Positions 50,161-62,169 of a stretch of DNA of 64,000 nucleotides are shown here, piece by piece. The stretch lies in the NCBI GenBank assembly GCA_947359465.1, contig OX375872.1, positions 142,618,171-142,682,170 of the forward strand, read 5' to 3'. The stretch comes from Metellina segmentata (Eukaryota > Arthropoda > Arachnida > Araneae > Tetragnathidae). Within the stretch, counting starts at the first letter, position 1. Each line of letters opens with the position of its first letter. The notes beneath the pieces are model-generated. The model made no database searches. It saw only the letters and a program-made list of their open reading frames with translations, and was not told the DNA's origin. The position numbers and the translations under genes are program-made.

Positions 50161-51701
50161 CTAGAGGGCTCCGCCCCCTGCTCGCTTACGCTCGCCAACC
50201 CCCGGGGATTGCTGCGCAATCCCATTTGGTTTGCTTCGCAAACCAACACTCCTTTCACAGATGTCATTTGGTTTGCTTCGCAAACCAACATTCCTTTCAC
50301 AGAGTGAAACTATCTGAATAATTCGTATTATGCTGATTTCACTTTCCGGTACATGACGTCACAGCGAGGGCTTCGCGCCCTGCTCGCTTACGCTCGCCGA
50401 CCTCGGGGATTGCTACGCAATCCCGTTTGGTTTGCTTTCTCAAACCAATACTTCTTTCGCAATTGATTTCACTTTTTTTTTGCTTTAACACTTAATGCAT
50501 CCTAAACAAATAGCCGCATCAGTAAAAAATCTTCTGTATCTTGTTCCCTGTACAATTTTAAGTAAACAGCGTTAATATCAAAACTTTACGATTGTACTTT
50601 GTCGGTAAACTGTCTTGAGAACAGAGGGAAAAAAGCGAGCCTTTTTCCTCGCCAAATAAAAAGAAATCGTTTTTATGGCAATTGTTGCTACGATAAATTT
50701 GATATCTGGCAAACCCGATAGTAGAAAATGCAACCCACTGCTGTTTGCGGAACCAGCTATGCGAACTGAAAAATACGAAATTTGTGTCACCAACTTTTGA
50801 TTGCATCGAATTTATTTATGAACCAATTTTAAAAATAATTATACCGTAAGAAAGAGTACATTGTGAGGTATACTGCAATATTTTTAAAATTAAAAACTAA
50901 CAGTAATACTATATAGATATGACCATTTTAGTTTTGTATCGGAAGTTACGATCTGAAAGTTCCGAAAATTGTATGACCTACTTTTAATTGCATCGATTTT
51001 GTTTATTAACCAATTTGAAAAATAATTGTACCATAAGAAAGAGTGTAATGTAGTGTATTCAGTGATGTTCTCAAATTTAAAAAATAATGGTTTTTGCCGT
51101 AGACATAACGGTTTTAACAAAACGTAGCGAAAATATCCGAAGATTCCGAATTTTGTATCACGAACTTTTGATCGCATCCAATTTAATTATTAACCGATTT
51201 CAAAAATAATAGTACCGTAAGAAAGAGTATATTCTGAGGAATACTGCGATATTTTAAAAATTAAAAACTAATAGTAATTAGATATAGATACGGCAGTTTT
51301 AAAAAAAAGTAACAAAAATGTCCCGATTTTTCCCGAATTTCAAAAAAATATTACCAAGAACCACATTTAAATTTCAAAAAAAACTCGACGAGCTGCAAAA
51401 ATTTACGTTGAGAGGTACTCTTAAAAAAAAACTCACGACTAAAGACTGAAATTTTGAATGTGTTTTGCTCACTCGCGGAAGAAATTTCACTTCTTCAACT
51501 TTAACACTTAATAAAACCTAAACTAATAGTCGCATCGGAAAAAAATCCTAATAATTATCCAGGGAATACGATGAAGAACAAAGCATGTTAATTTCATATT
51601 TTTCCGATCAGTACTTTCTCGGGAAACCGTCTAAGAATGGAGCTAAACAACAAAAATTTCAATTCTTCGGCGGCGGCGGTAACTTTTTTTTAATATAGAG
51701 A
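50161..51701 (-). mobile_element. Non-autonomous Helitron, complete ends, 1,541 bp
   Basis: Read on the minus strand the element starts TCTCTATATTAAAA, with A before it, and ends in a hairpin GGGGGCGGAGCCC followed by CTAG and then T. That is the A-to-T insertion and CTRR 3' end of Helitrons. The last 300 bases are packed with short palindromes (ttggtttgcttcgcaaacca and gattgctgcgcaatc) in two diverged copies of the 3' end. There is no Rep or helicase frame. The interior carries a tandem repeat described separately. Confidence 0.85.
50779..51300. repeat. Roughly 186-bp tandem repeat inside the Helitron, about three copies
   Basis: Related blocks begin near 50779, 50967 and 51150. Each holds cttttgattgcatc-like sequence, a ttattaaccaatt box, and a ccgtaagaaagagt box. 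Internal tandem repeats are common in non-autonomous Helitrons. Confidence 0.75.
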
Positions 51702-53180
51702 TTTATTTTTCGCTGAAAAAATCCAAATTTCTGTCTTAAATTTGCAGTTGTAGGCGGCTGTGTAAGATCAAGAAAATAAGTTTAAGGAAAGAAAAAACAA
51801 AAAGAGTCTACAAATGACAAAACTGCGAACCAAGTTGCAATTTCGGAACATTTTAACACTTTTTAAAATATTTATTTTTCACTGAAAAAATTCAAAATTT
51901 CTGTCTCAAATTTACAGTTGTAGGCGGCTGCCTATGTAATATATAGTTCTGGAGGAATACGGTTTTGGGAAGGGATTCAAATTCGTTGATTATGAGTGTT
52001 GTTTACATATCAATTCAATTTAACAAAAGTTAAATTGAAAATAGTAATGTTCATGTCCCTGTCGGTACACTAGAATGAATCAAATCACCAGAAAGCATTT
52101 TTTGTAAGTTGCATGAAATAAAAATTACGAGATCAGCTGTTACCAAAAACTTGCAAAATGGGCTATATCCCATTTCCTACCAAGAAGGTACAGATTTACA
52201 TACGAGGGCTCCTATATGAATTCTGAAAAACATACGAGCTTTCTTTTACTTATAACTAAATATTGACACGAGAGCCCGATTTCGAACTTAGACCATAATA
52301 GTATATTTTCATCAAAATAATTTTACATTGGAAATGAGCAGAAAACTCAATACGGAGAAAGGATACGACACGTTTTTCTGTAATCAGGTAAGTTGGGGTT
52401 GGGTTTTATCATTCAATCATTTTGCTAATCTGGGACAAACAATCTGTACCCTTAGTGCAGGGCTGCCACTAGTGAAATAATAACATTAATAGAATCAGTT
52501 TTTCTAAATAGCAAAATGTCTTCTCTTAGAGTCTCCTGTTGCTCCAGTGTGACGTTTATTAAAATACCAAAACCTTAGAGTCTCCTCCTGAGAAGAAAGT
52601 TCTCATTGTAAGATTCATTTGGTCTCATTCACATTCAGAAAGTTTTCATTCTATTGTTTTACCATTCTCAATGATATTTATCAGAGGGATTTTCAGTGTA
52701 AGCAAGCAAAGTGGACAGAAAACGGAGATTTTACTTTCTGTTACCCAAATGCTTTCTCATGATAAGAATCTGGTTATGTTAAAATATAGTTTATTGCCAC
52801 TTACTCTACGTTTGGCGTTTAACGCTTTGAGAAGTTCACCCACTTAATTCAACTTAGCAACTTGCAGTAGTCCACTATGTAGCTCGGATCAATGTGTTGA
52901 TAAATCATTGGATGGGCGTCTTCCCCCGTTGTGTGGACCAATTAGATGATGAATGCTTGCTTCCAACCGGCAGACGTGAATGATAAGTAGACAAAGCATT
53001 ACTGTTGAGAGGAGCTTCAAAAAATTTCACTAATATGTCGCAAGTAGTCATATTACTGCTCTATGAAAAATTGACTTGGTCGACCGATTTAGTATCTTAT
53101 CGACTCATTTATTAACATCTTATGACAGGGTAAGTAAATGTGTGGATGCGCATTTCTATACGGTGGTGACAAAATACCAC
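51702..53180. other. Intergenic stretch between Helitron and gypsy relic
   Basis: Sequence at 51770-51930 repeats parts of 50080-50155 and 51700-51760 (gaccaagttgcaatttcgg, tttttcactgaaaaaattc). This suggests a duplication around the Helitron target. The 36-bp SINE is at 52538. Nothing else recognised. Confidence 0.4.
52538..52573 (+). mobile_element. Micro SINE insertion of 36 bp
   Basis: ttgctccagtgtgacgttt and a ttaaaataccaaaac tail lie between the 13-nt duplications cttagagtctcct (52525-52537 and 52574-52586). Confidence 0.85.
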
Positions 53181-53183
53181 CAG

Positions 53184-53583
53184 GGCAGAGGAAGCTAGAC
53201 AGCTTGCAAAAATCCACATCCTTGACGCTCAACAAATTGATAAATGACGATATGACGAGAGACATCGACCAGTCAACTACAACATCGGAGACTTAGTCTG
53301 GGTCTTTACTCCAGTACGAAAGGTTGGACTGTCCAAAAAGCTCCTAAGACGTTATTTCGGACCATATCGAATAACACGACGACTATCTGACGTAACATAC
53401 GAAGTAGAAAGTACGGAAGAGAATAGCAGACGGCGGATCTCCAAAGATGTAGTCCACGTCCTTAGGTTAAAACCCTATCTTGATCCAAAGAAACAACTAG
53501 ATGACGGAAGAGGGCACAGCATTTCCAGGGGACTTGTTTCGAGAAATCAGACCAGTCTGCAGCGGAACGCTGCTTCGTCTTAA
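53184..53583 (+). pseudogene. Second Ty3/gypsy pol relic: integrase C-terminal GPY/F region
   Basis: A reading frame from about 53184 to the TAA at 53581-53583 is interrupted by one stop near 53245. It contains YDERHRPVNYNIGDLVWVF, SKKLLRRYFGPYRI, TYEVES and a VVHVLRLKPYLD tail. GPY is the hallmark of gypsy integrase C-termini. Upstream domains are absent. The protein differs clearly from the relic at 21385, so the two belong to different gypsy lineages. Confidence 0.85.
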
Positions 53584-53595
53584 GGAGGGGAAAAA

Positions 53596-53833
53596 TGTAG
53601 CGAAACTTATTCACTTCGTCTGAATATCGTGACTCAGTCGGTATTGCACCTTACTGCGCATAGGAAGGTATGGAGTTCCAATCCCACTAGAGGCAAGACT
53701 TTCCAATTCTCGAATGTTCGATTCATTTTTCGGAAAAGGTATAAAAGCAGATGTATCACTCAGTTCAAGTGAATAATAAATCTCGAGTTGAGATCAGTAA
53801 TCGTTGTCCTCGCTTGCCTTTTGCAAATATACA
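53596..53833 (+). mobile_element. LTR (3') of the second gypsy relic, with PPT
   Basis: The stop codon overlaps a polypurine tract aaggaggggaaaaa directly followed by TGTAGCGAAAC. A TATA box (TATAAAA, 53740-53746) and poly(A) signal (53775-53780) lie in the expected order, and the unit can end at TATACA (53833). Total length would be 238 bp. The right edge is less certain than the left. Confidence 0.7.
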
Positions 53834-54509
53834 CGAAGAGGTTAGCCTACCTACTATAAATCTACACGACAATATAAGTAGTATCTTTTCATCCCATAGA
53901 CGATTAAATTTTTTTTTTTTAACATCTGTTTCTACGACAAACGATTGATTCTTAACAGTCGCATCCATTTTGAATTCCCCTATAGGGAAAGGAAAAACAG
54001 TGGGGGTAATGGCTACCAAGTTGAGCACTATGTGATTTATATTAAAACTCTTATGCAGCTAGCATACAGCCTTAATTTGTGCAAAATATTTAATACTATG
54101 CTATTTTCGGTTCCTCGACATCAGTACTGCTAAAGTTCTCAATTCAGCAGTTTTAATAAATACTGATAATTTAAGATAGAAAACAAGTTTAAGATAAATA
54201 TAAATATTAAACAGAAAAAAGTAAATTAATAAATGGCAGGTCGAGCATAAACGTAGGTTACAAGTATGGCTTGCAGCTATGATTTCAAATTGAAAGAAAG
54301 CGCAAGTCGTTACATAGATTACAGATAGTTTAGTTGTCAGGGGGCATTACAGGTGCCCAAACTGGTATTTGTTTTCTTAATTCTTTGAGATAATAACTTG
54401 TTTCCTCATTATCCAAATACTTAGGTATTATTTTTTAATCTAAATTTCGTTCCTTTTTATAACCAAAGTTGTCAAGTTTATAAGATAAATTTGGAGAAAA
54501 AGAGGGATG

Positions 54510-54513
54510 TGTG

Positions 54514-54549
<36 letters not shown>

Positions 54550-54865
54550 AATAAAGGTATAAAGAGACAGAGAGGAAGAGGAGATAGAGAGAAAGGAAGA
54601 TATAGAGTTAGAGAGAAAGGAAGATAGAGAGAAAGGAAGATATAGAATTAGAGAGAAAGGAAGATATAAGAGAGAAAGGAAAATATAGAGTTAGAGAGAA
54701 AGGAAGATATAGAGTTAGAGAGAAAGCAAGATATAAGAATATAAGAGAGAAAGGAAGATATAGAGTTAGAGAGAAAGGAAGATATAGAGAGAAAGGAAGA
54801 TATAAGAGAGAAAGATATAAGAGAGAAAGGAAGATATAGAGTTAGAGAGAAAAGGAAAGAAAGCC
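54510..54865 (+). repeat. GA-rich minisatellite array
   Basis: A tgtgtg/gagaga run passes into units of roughly 24 bp (gagagaaaggaagatatagag plus tta). It is purine-only over long stretches on this strand. Confidence 0.9.
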
Positions 54866-55214
54866 TCCGAGTATTTTTTCACGTGCCTTTTACAGTTTCG
54901 CAGCCCATTGCATCAGAAATAATTAATTTTTGCAAGCTAAGCTAAATTCATCTTCCCACGCCGTGATCCATCTGTTCCCATCTATTTACTATAAGATGTT
55001 CCATCAAATGATACCATATAAGGCAATGAAATCTGTCTGAGTATTTCTGATCAAGGAATAATTAATTTGTTGATACGCAACTTGTAACTTGCTGCGCCAT
55101 CTCTTGTAGCACTCGAATCATGACTGTGGTCTAATAAAGACGTCTTTTGCATTGCTCTCTGTCCTGCTCGTATTTTATGAGTAAATAAGTAGTGAGACTT
55201 TTAAGAAAGTCGTC

Positions 55215-55462
55215 ACATATATATATATATATGGAGAGAAAGAGTTAGCAAGAAGGAGAGAAAGAGGGAAACAGAGGAAGACGGAGATACCGAAAGAGAG
55301 ATAAAGAGAAAGAAAAAAAAAGATAGAGGGAAAGGGTTAGCAAAAGAAAGAAAGAAATGGAGAGAAACAGAAAGATGGAGATACCGAAAGTAAGATAAAG
55401 AGGAAGAAAGATAGAGGTGAAAGAAGAGAGAGAAAAGTATAGAGGAAAAGAAAGACCTAATA
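55215..55462 (+). repeat. AT dinucleotide run and second GA-rich array
   Basis: An (AT)n run near 55218-55232 is followed by about 230 bases of gagagaaag-type purine sequence, less regular than the array at 54510. The open frame on the reverse strand is a low-complexity artefact. Confidence 0.85.
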
Positions 55463-55774
55463 GCATTTCATCTTAAGATCTACTTCGTAACCTATTACCA
55501 CTTTAAAAGCTTTTTGAATAAAGTTTCACATCGTATTTTATGATTTCGTAGTCGAAATATATTTCGTTTACTATTCTTAAAACAGAAAGCACATTACCAT
55601 TGAAAAATATCACTGATACCTTAATGCATTGTGTTGTTTAATAGGCATTTCGTATACAATGTATCGAAGTATCGCCTTTTTCATTTTAAATTTTCACTAA
55701 ATTCAACCGAACTCTTTCTAAAGTAATATGTAAGATATAGTAAAATTATGGGATATTTTTTCTACATTTATAAG

Positions 55775-55860
55775 TAGCAGCAGTGGCCTAGTGATTTTGC
55801 ATACTGCTCAACCAATCTGTGAGCTGAAGGGAGAGCAGGTTTGCTTCCTGTAACTATTCT
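55775..55860 (+). repeat. Degraded tRNA-like SINE head
   Basis: agcagtggcctagtgatttt resembles an A-box region and gagcaggtttgcttcctg a weakened B-box. Downstream, ttggccaaatctggtcat recalls the conserved 3' tail seen elsewhere in the window. Confidence 0.4.
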
Positions 55861-56019
55861 CTTCTGCAAACGTAAATTTTTTTGAATGTGTATGTGCATT
55901 TACTTGAATCAAAAAATATTGCTTGGCCAAATCTGGTCATTGTTTCATTTAAAAATCCAAACTACTTTTAACGCTCTGAGAGTCGCGAGATTTCTGAGTA
56001 GTGTAATGTTACTTTTACC

Positions 56020-56575
56020 ACATCTTTCTAAAGAATCCATGTATTCTTTCAACTTATAGAAAGATTCTATTAGTCCTTTCTTTAAGATAGAATCATTCTT
56101 TGAAACTATTATATTAGTCTGTTTCTTGGAATAGAATCCTTTGGAACGATTTTGTTAGCCTATTCTGTAGAATAGAGCCATTTAGAAAGGTTGCTTTGGT
56201 CCTTCCCTCAGATTATTATCCTTTCTAAAGATTCTATCACTCCTTTCCTTAGAAAAGAATCCTTTGGGAATATACTATTGCTCATTTGCTTGGAATAAAA
56301 TATTTTAGTAGTATGCTATCGATTCTTTCTTTAGAATGGAATCCTTTGGAAATATTCTATTGCCCCTTTCCTTACAATATAATCATTTGGACAGATTCTA
56401 TTGATAATTTCCTCAGAATAGTATCTTTTGAAAAGACTATATTGTTCCTCTTTAGAATAGAATGCTTTGGAAAGATTATATTGCTCCTTTTTAGAATAGA
56501 ATGATTTGGAAAGATTCTAATGCTCATTTGCTTAGAGTAGAGTCTTTTGGAAAGATTCTGTTAATCGAGAATGTC
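56020..56575 (+). repeat. About 50-bp minisatellite (AATAGAATCCTTTGG family), around eleven units
   Basis: Units follow the pattern ttccttagaatagaatcc then tttggaaagattctattgct. Each unit has an agaatc...gattct dyad. Divergence between units is about 15-25% by eye. Confidence 0.85.
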
Positions 56576-57619
56576 AAAATTGGTGCGAAGTCATTCAGAG
56601 AATACTGCATGTAAAGATGGAATTATGGTTGTGAACCACTCAGAGGGGTAAAAATATTAATTAATTGTTTAATCGGAGGAAACTTACAAAACTCTTCGAA
56701 GTTAGGTCAACATTTCCAATACTTTTTCCAACTGGCGAAAGCAACACACATTTCTTAGAAATTCAAAAACAGCGGACTCTTCGGAACAACGTCAAATAAA
56801 AATGTCGGGAAAAGCCAGCTCCATCTTATTTGAATACAACGCCGAAAATAATCCCGCTCGCGGAGATCTGCGAGAATATTTAGGAAACATGTCCCGGATC
56901 CCAGTCAATGTAAACAAGACAAAGTACGAATCTTAAATTTCACCTTGTTTCATTTTCTTCGGAATAAAACGAGAAAAAGGTTTATTAACTTCATTTGTGA
57001 AACACAGAGGTTCTCAGAAGCAAACATTCCTCCTTCTCCACGAAATGGCAAATGCCGTCGTGTTCTCCTTATAATGTAAATTAGGAAATACGCTTTATAT
57101 CTTCGAACATTTGTTTACCCAATCCTCATGAGACAAAGGATCTTTGATATTGCCGAATCTATTCTGTGCGTTTCATGAGCAGAAAAACGACTGATTTGGC
57201 CCGTGTTTTTTTTAATATAACCACTTCTCAGAGTTCTAAAGTTTATTGAGTCTCGTTGCCTTTGATTCCTACAAGAAAGTTTTTTCGACGTCTCTCCCAT
57301 GGAGTACTACTAAATAATTTAATGATAAGGTAGACTGGTTGTGCCTCAGTTTGCAATAGCAGGATTCTATGAAAAATCAAAATATTAATAGAAAGATAAG
57401 GATTTGTAGATTCATCTAGAAATGAACTTTAATGTCAAGCATTTATTTATTCAACCCTCATAAGATGCAGGATCTTTGTTATTGCCGAACATGAGTAGAA
57501 AGATGACATATTTGGCCCATGTCTTACACTTCTCCGAGTTCTCAAATTTATTGAGTCTCATAGCTTTCACCAGTAACAGTTTCGACGTCTATCCTATATA
57601 ATGCTACTAAATAATCTAA

Positions 57620-58552
57620 GGGGTTAGGTACCTTTTAAATGTCAAAATATGCAAAAAAATTACTACATTTCGAATCTTAATATCCCCATGAATAAATTAT
57701 TTACACAAATGAAATTTTGTATGCAGATTTTAACTACCTTTATATTTTGTAAACTATTTTTTTTTAATTTCTACCCCTTAAATATACTGTAAATTGGACC
57801 AAAATGAAATGAATTTTTTTGTTGTTAGAATATTATATGGTGCATTGCGCGCAGTATTCTGGGCAAAATAATTATTATTCTGAGCTGGATTTTTTTACGT
57901 ACTTAAAAATATATAGTATAATTACAATGACGAACTCTTGTATTCAAAAAAAAAATATTTCTTACAAAGCTTTTTTTAATAAAAAAAAAACTGATTTAAA
58001 AAAAAAAAAACACCTCCCCAAAATTAACTTAAAAAAAAAAAAACTTTGAACAGGAGAGACAAAAAAGTTGGTAATTTTAAACATATATATGGTATACATA
58101 ATCAATTAAAATTTCATGTATTTCTAACCAACCATTCCAGATAAATCTTGCGCGCAAGTGGTAAAATCACAGTTTTGAGATATCGTCGTTTAAAAACAAT
58201 TCGCTTGTGAAATCCTTTCGCAGAAAAAGGAAGGAAACAAATGAAACTAAAAGTAGTCAAAGTACCTTGTTCCCAGATAAAAAATAAAAATAATAAAACA
58301 ATGTACATGGAGATGGCTTTAGCAATATAGAGCGTAGTCAAAATACATTTTTGTAATCGCTGATATCGACGAAGTACAAACCATCTGGCTCTAAATGTTT
58401 GATTAAGGGCTTCACTCTTTTAACCATAACTTCAATTCTAGAGCGAAATTTTACACCAGGTTTGTTTTAAAACGTTGCTAAGAAACAGGGCATTAAAATT
58501 AGATCATAATATGTTTATTATTTTTTTGAAAATTTAAAAGGTTCCTAATCCC
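57620..58552. mobile_element. TTAA-targeting DNA transposon (Kolobok/piggyBac/Sola-like), non-autonomous
   Basis: Terminal inverted repeats ggggttaggtacctttta and the complement of taaaaggttcctaatccc match closely over 21 bp. The right flank is TTAA and the left CTAA, where neighbouring satellite monomers read TTAATGAT uninterrupted, so the target was a single TTAA. The 933-bp interior has long A runs and no recognisable transposase. The superfamily cannot be fixed from ends alone. Confidence 0.75.
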
Positions 58553-58998
58553 TTAATGATAAGGTAAACTTCTGCCTCAGTTTGCAGCAGTGATTCCAAG
58601 AAAAATCAAGACATTAATAGAAAAAAAAGGATTTGTACAGATGCATCTAGAAATGATCTTTATTTTAAAACGTTTGTTTATTCAATCTTCATGAGATGTA
58701 GGTTCTTTGATATTGCAAGATATATTCTTTCTTTTACATGAGCAGAAAAACGGTAGATTTTGCCTTTGTTTTTCTTAATATCACCCCTTATCAGAGTTCT
58801 CAAGTTTATTCAGCCACGTACCTGTCACTACTAACACGAGATCGCGAAAGCTTTTTAGACGCCTGTCCCATACATAGCTATTAAATAATTTAATGACAAG
58901 GTAAACTCTTACGCCTCTCATTTGCAGCACCAGGCTTCCATGAATTATCAAATAATTAAGAGTAAAATTAAAAAGAGGGGGAAAAGGATTTTATCAGG

Positions 58999-59316
58999 TA
59001 ATGGTAATTTTAGTTAACGTCGTACTAGAGCAACACAACGGGCTATTGACGACGGTCCGGGATCAATTTCGGATTCGATGACAACACCTCGTAATTTTGA
59101 GCCACGGTCAGGTGACGAAGCAACACCTGAGCTGGTACCCCACTCTCCAAACTTCCAGGCCAACCCAACGTGAGGACTTTCGGCCACGACAGATTTAAGG
59201 TGCACCAGCCGCCTCTACACCATACGTTTACAAACATCCATGCCAGGACCCGAATTCGAACCGGGAACCTTCCGATCTAGAGGCTAACACCTTAACCACT
59301 ATACCGGTTGGTCGGC
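58999..59316 (-). mobile_element. Full-length family A SINE inserted in the 350-bp satellite
   Basis: The 13-nt duplication ggattttatcagg lies at 58986-58998 and 59317-59329. It splits a satellite monomer and therefore postdates array formation. Confidence 0.93.
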
Positions 59317-59452
59317 GGATTTTATCAGGAGCAGAAGGAAATGAACTGTATTTTGCAGCTTTGTTTATTCAATTGACATGGATGTAGGATCTTGATGTTG
59401 CCGATTCGATTCAGTATGTTACATGAAAAGAAAGACGAGATGTTTGATAAAT

Positions 59453-59669
59453 GTTTTTTTTTTTTTAAATTACGGCGGGCACTTGATTGTTAATCATATG
59501 CCACTGCAAGGCCGGCAAGCGATGGTCATTTGTGAAGGGGCACCCAATGGGCGACCATCACTACCCCTAACTAAGGACAGCACAATTACATCCATGCCCT
59601 GACCCCGGATTCGAACCAGGAACCTTCCGATCCAGCGGCCAACACCTTAACCACTAGACCGGTTGTCGG
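59453..59669 (-). mobile_element. SINE family B, second copy
   Basis: It shares cacccaatgggcgaccatca, actgcaaggccggcaagcg and the head complement with the copy at 27764. The tail is a long T run on the plus strand. It interrupts the 350-bp satellite; a weak gakaaatg duplication is visible. Confidence 0.8.
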
Positions 59670-60186
59670 AGAAATGTGTGCTTGGGTTGCTTGTATTTTC
59701 GAGAGTCTGTTACACGAGCAGAAAAATGGGAGATTTTGCCATACCCTATGTTTTTCATACTATCACCACTTAGAGTTTTCAAGTTAATTGAAATTTCGCT
59801 TCTTAAACTGTGTCTCGGAAGTCTTTTGGACATGTGTCACACAAAGTACTTCTAGATAGTTGGTCTTTTTGGTCACACGATCCTAGGCTCATACAAATTG
59901 CATCATTGCTTCCTCTACTTTTATATGAGCTATATGGTGTATGTATACCTATTTCTTGACATTTGGTGTATAGCTTGACCAAATATAACACTTGCGACAA
60001 AAAATAGAAACTAAACAACCTTGGAGTTATCGAATTTTTAGTTTATTCATGTCCAGTTGCCTTCCCTTGTAGGTACTTACTAAAACATTTGTTTGTTAGA
60101 AAAATTTCTGTGATGAGCTTATAAATGTATTTCACTCATAACAAAAGCTTTTTAAACTCCTAGTGGTTGTTTCAATGAGGCATGTC

Positions 60187-61000
60187 GTCATTAGAAGAAA
60201 ACTGACCAGATCATGGAAATATATCTCGTCATTAGAAAGAAACTGACCAGATCATGAACAAGATGTCTCGTTATTAGAAAGAAACTGACCAGATCATAGA
60301 CGTGATATATTGCCATTAGAAGAATATTGATCAGATCATGAACGAGATATCTCGTCATTAGAAAGAAACAGACCAGATCATGGACAAGATATATCGTCAT
60401 TAGAAAGAAACGAATCAGATCATGGATAGAATACCTCGTCATTTGAAGAAAACTGACCAGATCCAGGACGAGATATCTCATCATTAGAACGAAGTTGATC
60501 AGATATATTGATTGAAGTTGATCAGACAAGATATCTCATCATTAGAACGAAGTTGATCAGATATATTGATTGAAGTTGATCAGACAAGATATCTCGTCAT
60601 TAGAAGAAAACTGACCAGATCATGGAAATATATCTCGTCATTAGAAAGAAACTGACCAGATCATGAACAAGATGTCTCGTTATTAGAAAGAAACTGACCA
60701 GATCATAGACGTGATATATTGCCATTAGAAGAATATTGATCAGATCATGAACGAGATATCTCGTCATTAGAAAGAAACAGACCAGATCATGGACAAGATA
60801 TCTCGTCATTAGAAAGAAACGAATCAGATCATGGACAGAATACCTCGTCATTTGAAAAAAACTGACCAGATCCAGGACGAGATATCTCATCATTAGAACG
60901 AAGTTGATCAGATATATTGATTGAAGTTGATCAGACAAGATATCTCGTCATTAGAAGAAAACTGACCAGATCTCGATCTTCGTTATCATAAAAAATCGAA
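60187..61000. repeat. 42-bp palindromic minisatellite with a 409-bp higher-order duplication
   Basis: Monomers carry the segment ctcgtcattagaaagaaact and a gaccagatcatg box, with the palindrome gacgagatatctcgtc at some junctions. The block starting gtcattagaagaaaact at 60187 recurs at 60596, and about 350 bases match almost perfectly. A 54-bp subunit (gaagttgatcagatatattg) is itself doubled at 60485-60590 in the first block only. The long reverse-strand frames across both blocks come from periodicity and are not genes. Confidence 0.92.
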
Positions 61001-61007
61001 ACAACTT

Positions 61008-61890
61008 TTGGTGGGTTAATACTTTTAGTTTTTTTAGTACATACCTCATGTCTATATATATAGACTAGTTCTTGACACCAGACTATGAAATGAGAGAATG
61101 TTTACATACTTAGAAATCGTTATTAAATTACAGCTTTAAAATATATTTAGATTAACTCTTTCAGAGACTATGGTTTATCCCTTCTACCCCAGAAAGGCTT
61201 AAAGTAGCGTGATAGTAAGAATTCGACTGCGTGAAAAGAAATTTTATAATCCGATTTAAGGGGGATATTCTTTTTTTTCGATTAAAAAATATCGATTTTG
61301 TACTTTTCACGTATTTTTATTTTTTTACGGTCTTAAAAACATATGTGACAAATTTTAAGTTAAAATTCGTTACATTGAACCAGCTGTAAGCCATTAACAC
61401 ACGCGTGCAGATGTAGAATTCAAACGGGTTTTTTCGTAACAGCTTTTCTGAAAGTTGTTTTCGCTTGGTTTCCATAAAACTATTCGATCGGTTCGCTTAG
61501 AATTTTTTTACAGCATGTTGAGCAAACAATTTACTATCTTTTGATGAACCAAAAAAGCGATAGGTCAATTTTTATAATTTTAAAGCAACTAAAACCTCTG
61601 TCAATTTTTTGAGCTAAGTCAATGAGTTTGAATTGGAGGAATCATTCTCTCAAATATACTTTGTAAAAAAACTTTATGGCTAATGAAAACGATAGCTACA
61701 TACGCATAAATTCAATTTTTTAGAAAGTTTTATTTATTTGACTACGAGATGAGAAACCATGGCAACCAGCGACCACAAAATTGAGCGTGGTCGAGGATGG
61801 TTAACAGGCGTGATTCTTCATGAAAATTAGAATTTTTTTAAATACTTGAAGCTATAAATAAATGTCGTGCAAAGTTTAAAATTTATCTGA
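61008..61890. other. Unexplained AT-rich stretch between satellites
   Basis: No gene, transposon end or tandem unit identified. Confidence 0.4.
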
Positions 61891-62169
61891 TTGAATAGTT
61901 TTGTCAATACTCCCACCAAAAACAACGGTAATTTTAGTGAAAAGAAAAGAAAAGAAAATCCCCTTAATTTAAAAATAAATTTTATGATTATGTACAACGT
62001 TCAGCTTCGATGTCTTGAGATTGAGCATAAGAATATTGATCCTGGTAAACCAAATTTCAACTTCTATGATTCTGAACAAACGAACCGTAGTTTGTGTCAT
62101 ACAAAAAATAAATATAAATATTGTTTTACCTTCATTGAAAAAAATTAAATCTATTTTAACCCTCCAAGT

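Larger units (their letters stand above)
57090..59840 (+). repeat. Satellite of about 350-bp monomers, interrupted by three insertions
   Basis: Landmarks recur in order: ttgtttattcaat, catgaga(t)gtaggat, a gagcagaaaaacg box, cagagttctcaagttt and aaataatttaatgataaggt. Removing the TTAA transposon (57620-58552), the SINE at 58999 and the family B SINE at 59453 leaves about four to five monomers. Confidence 0.82.

Noticed and set aside
54510..54865. CRISPR-like or regulated array
   Set aside because: The spacing has no unique spacers; it is a purine-rich minisatellite in a eukaryotic genome.
55245..55466. Leu/Phe/Ser-rich membrane protein on the minus strand
   Set aside because: It is the translation of a GA/CT-rich simple repeat.
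60191..60938. Two near-identical 112-codon minus-strand open frames
   Set aside because: They arise from the 42-bp period (a multiple of three) of the minisatellite and have no protein signature.
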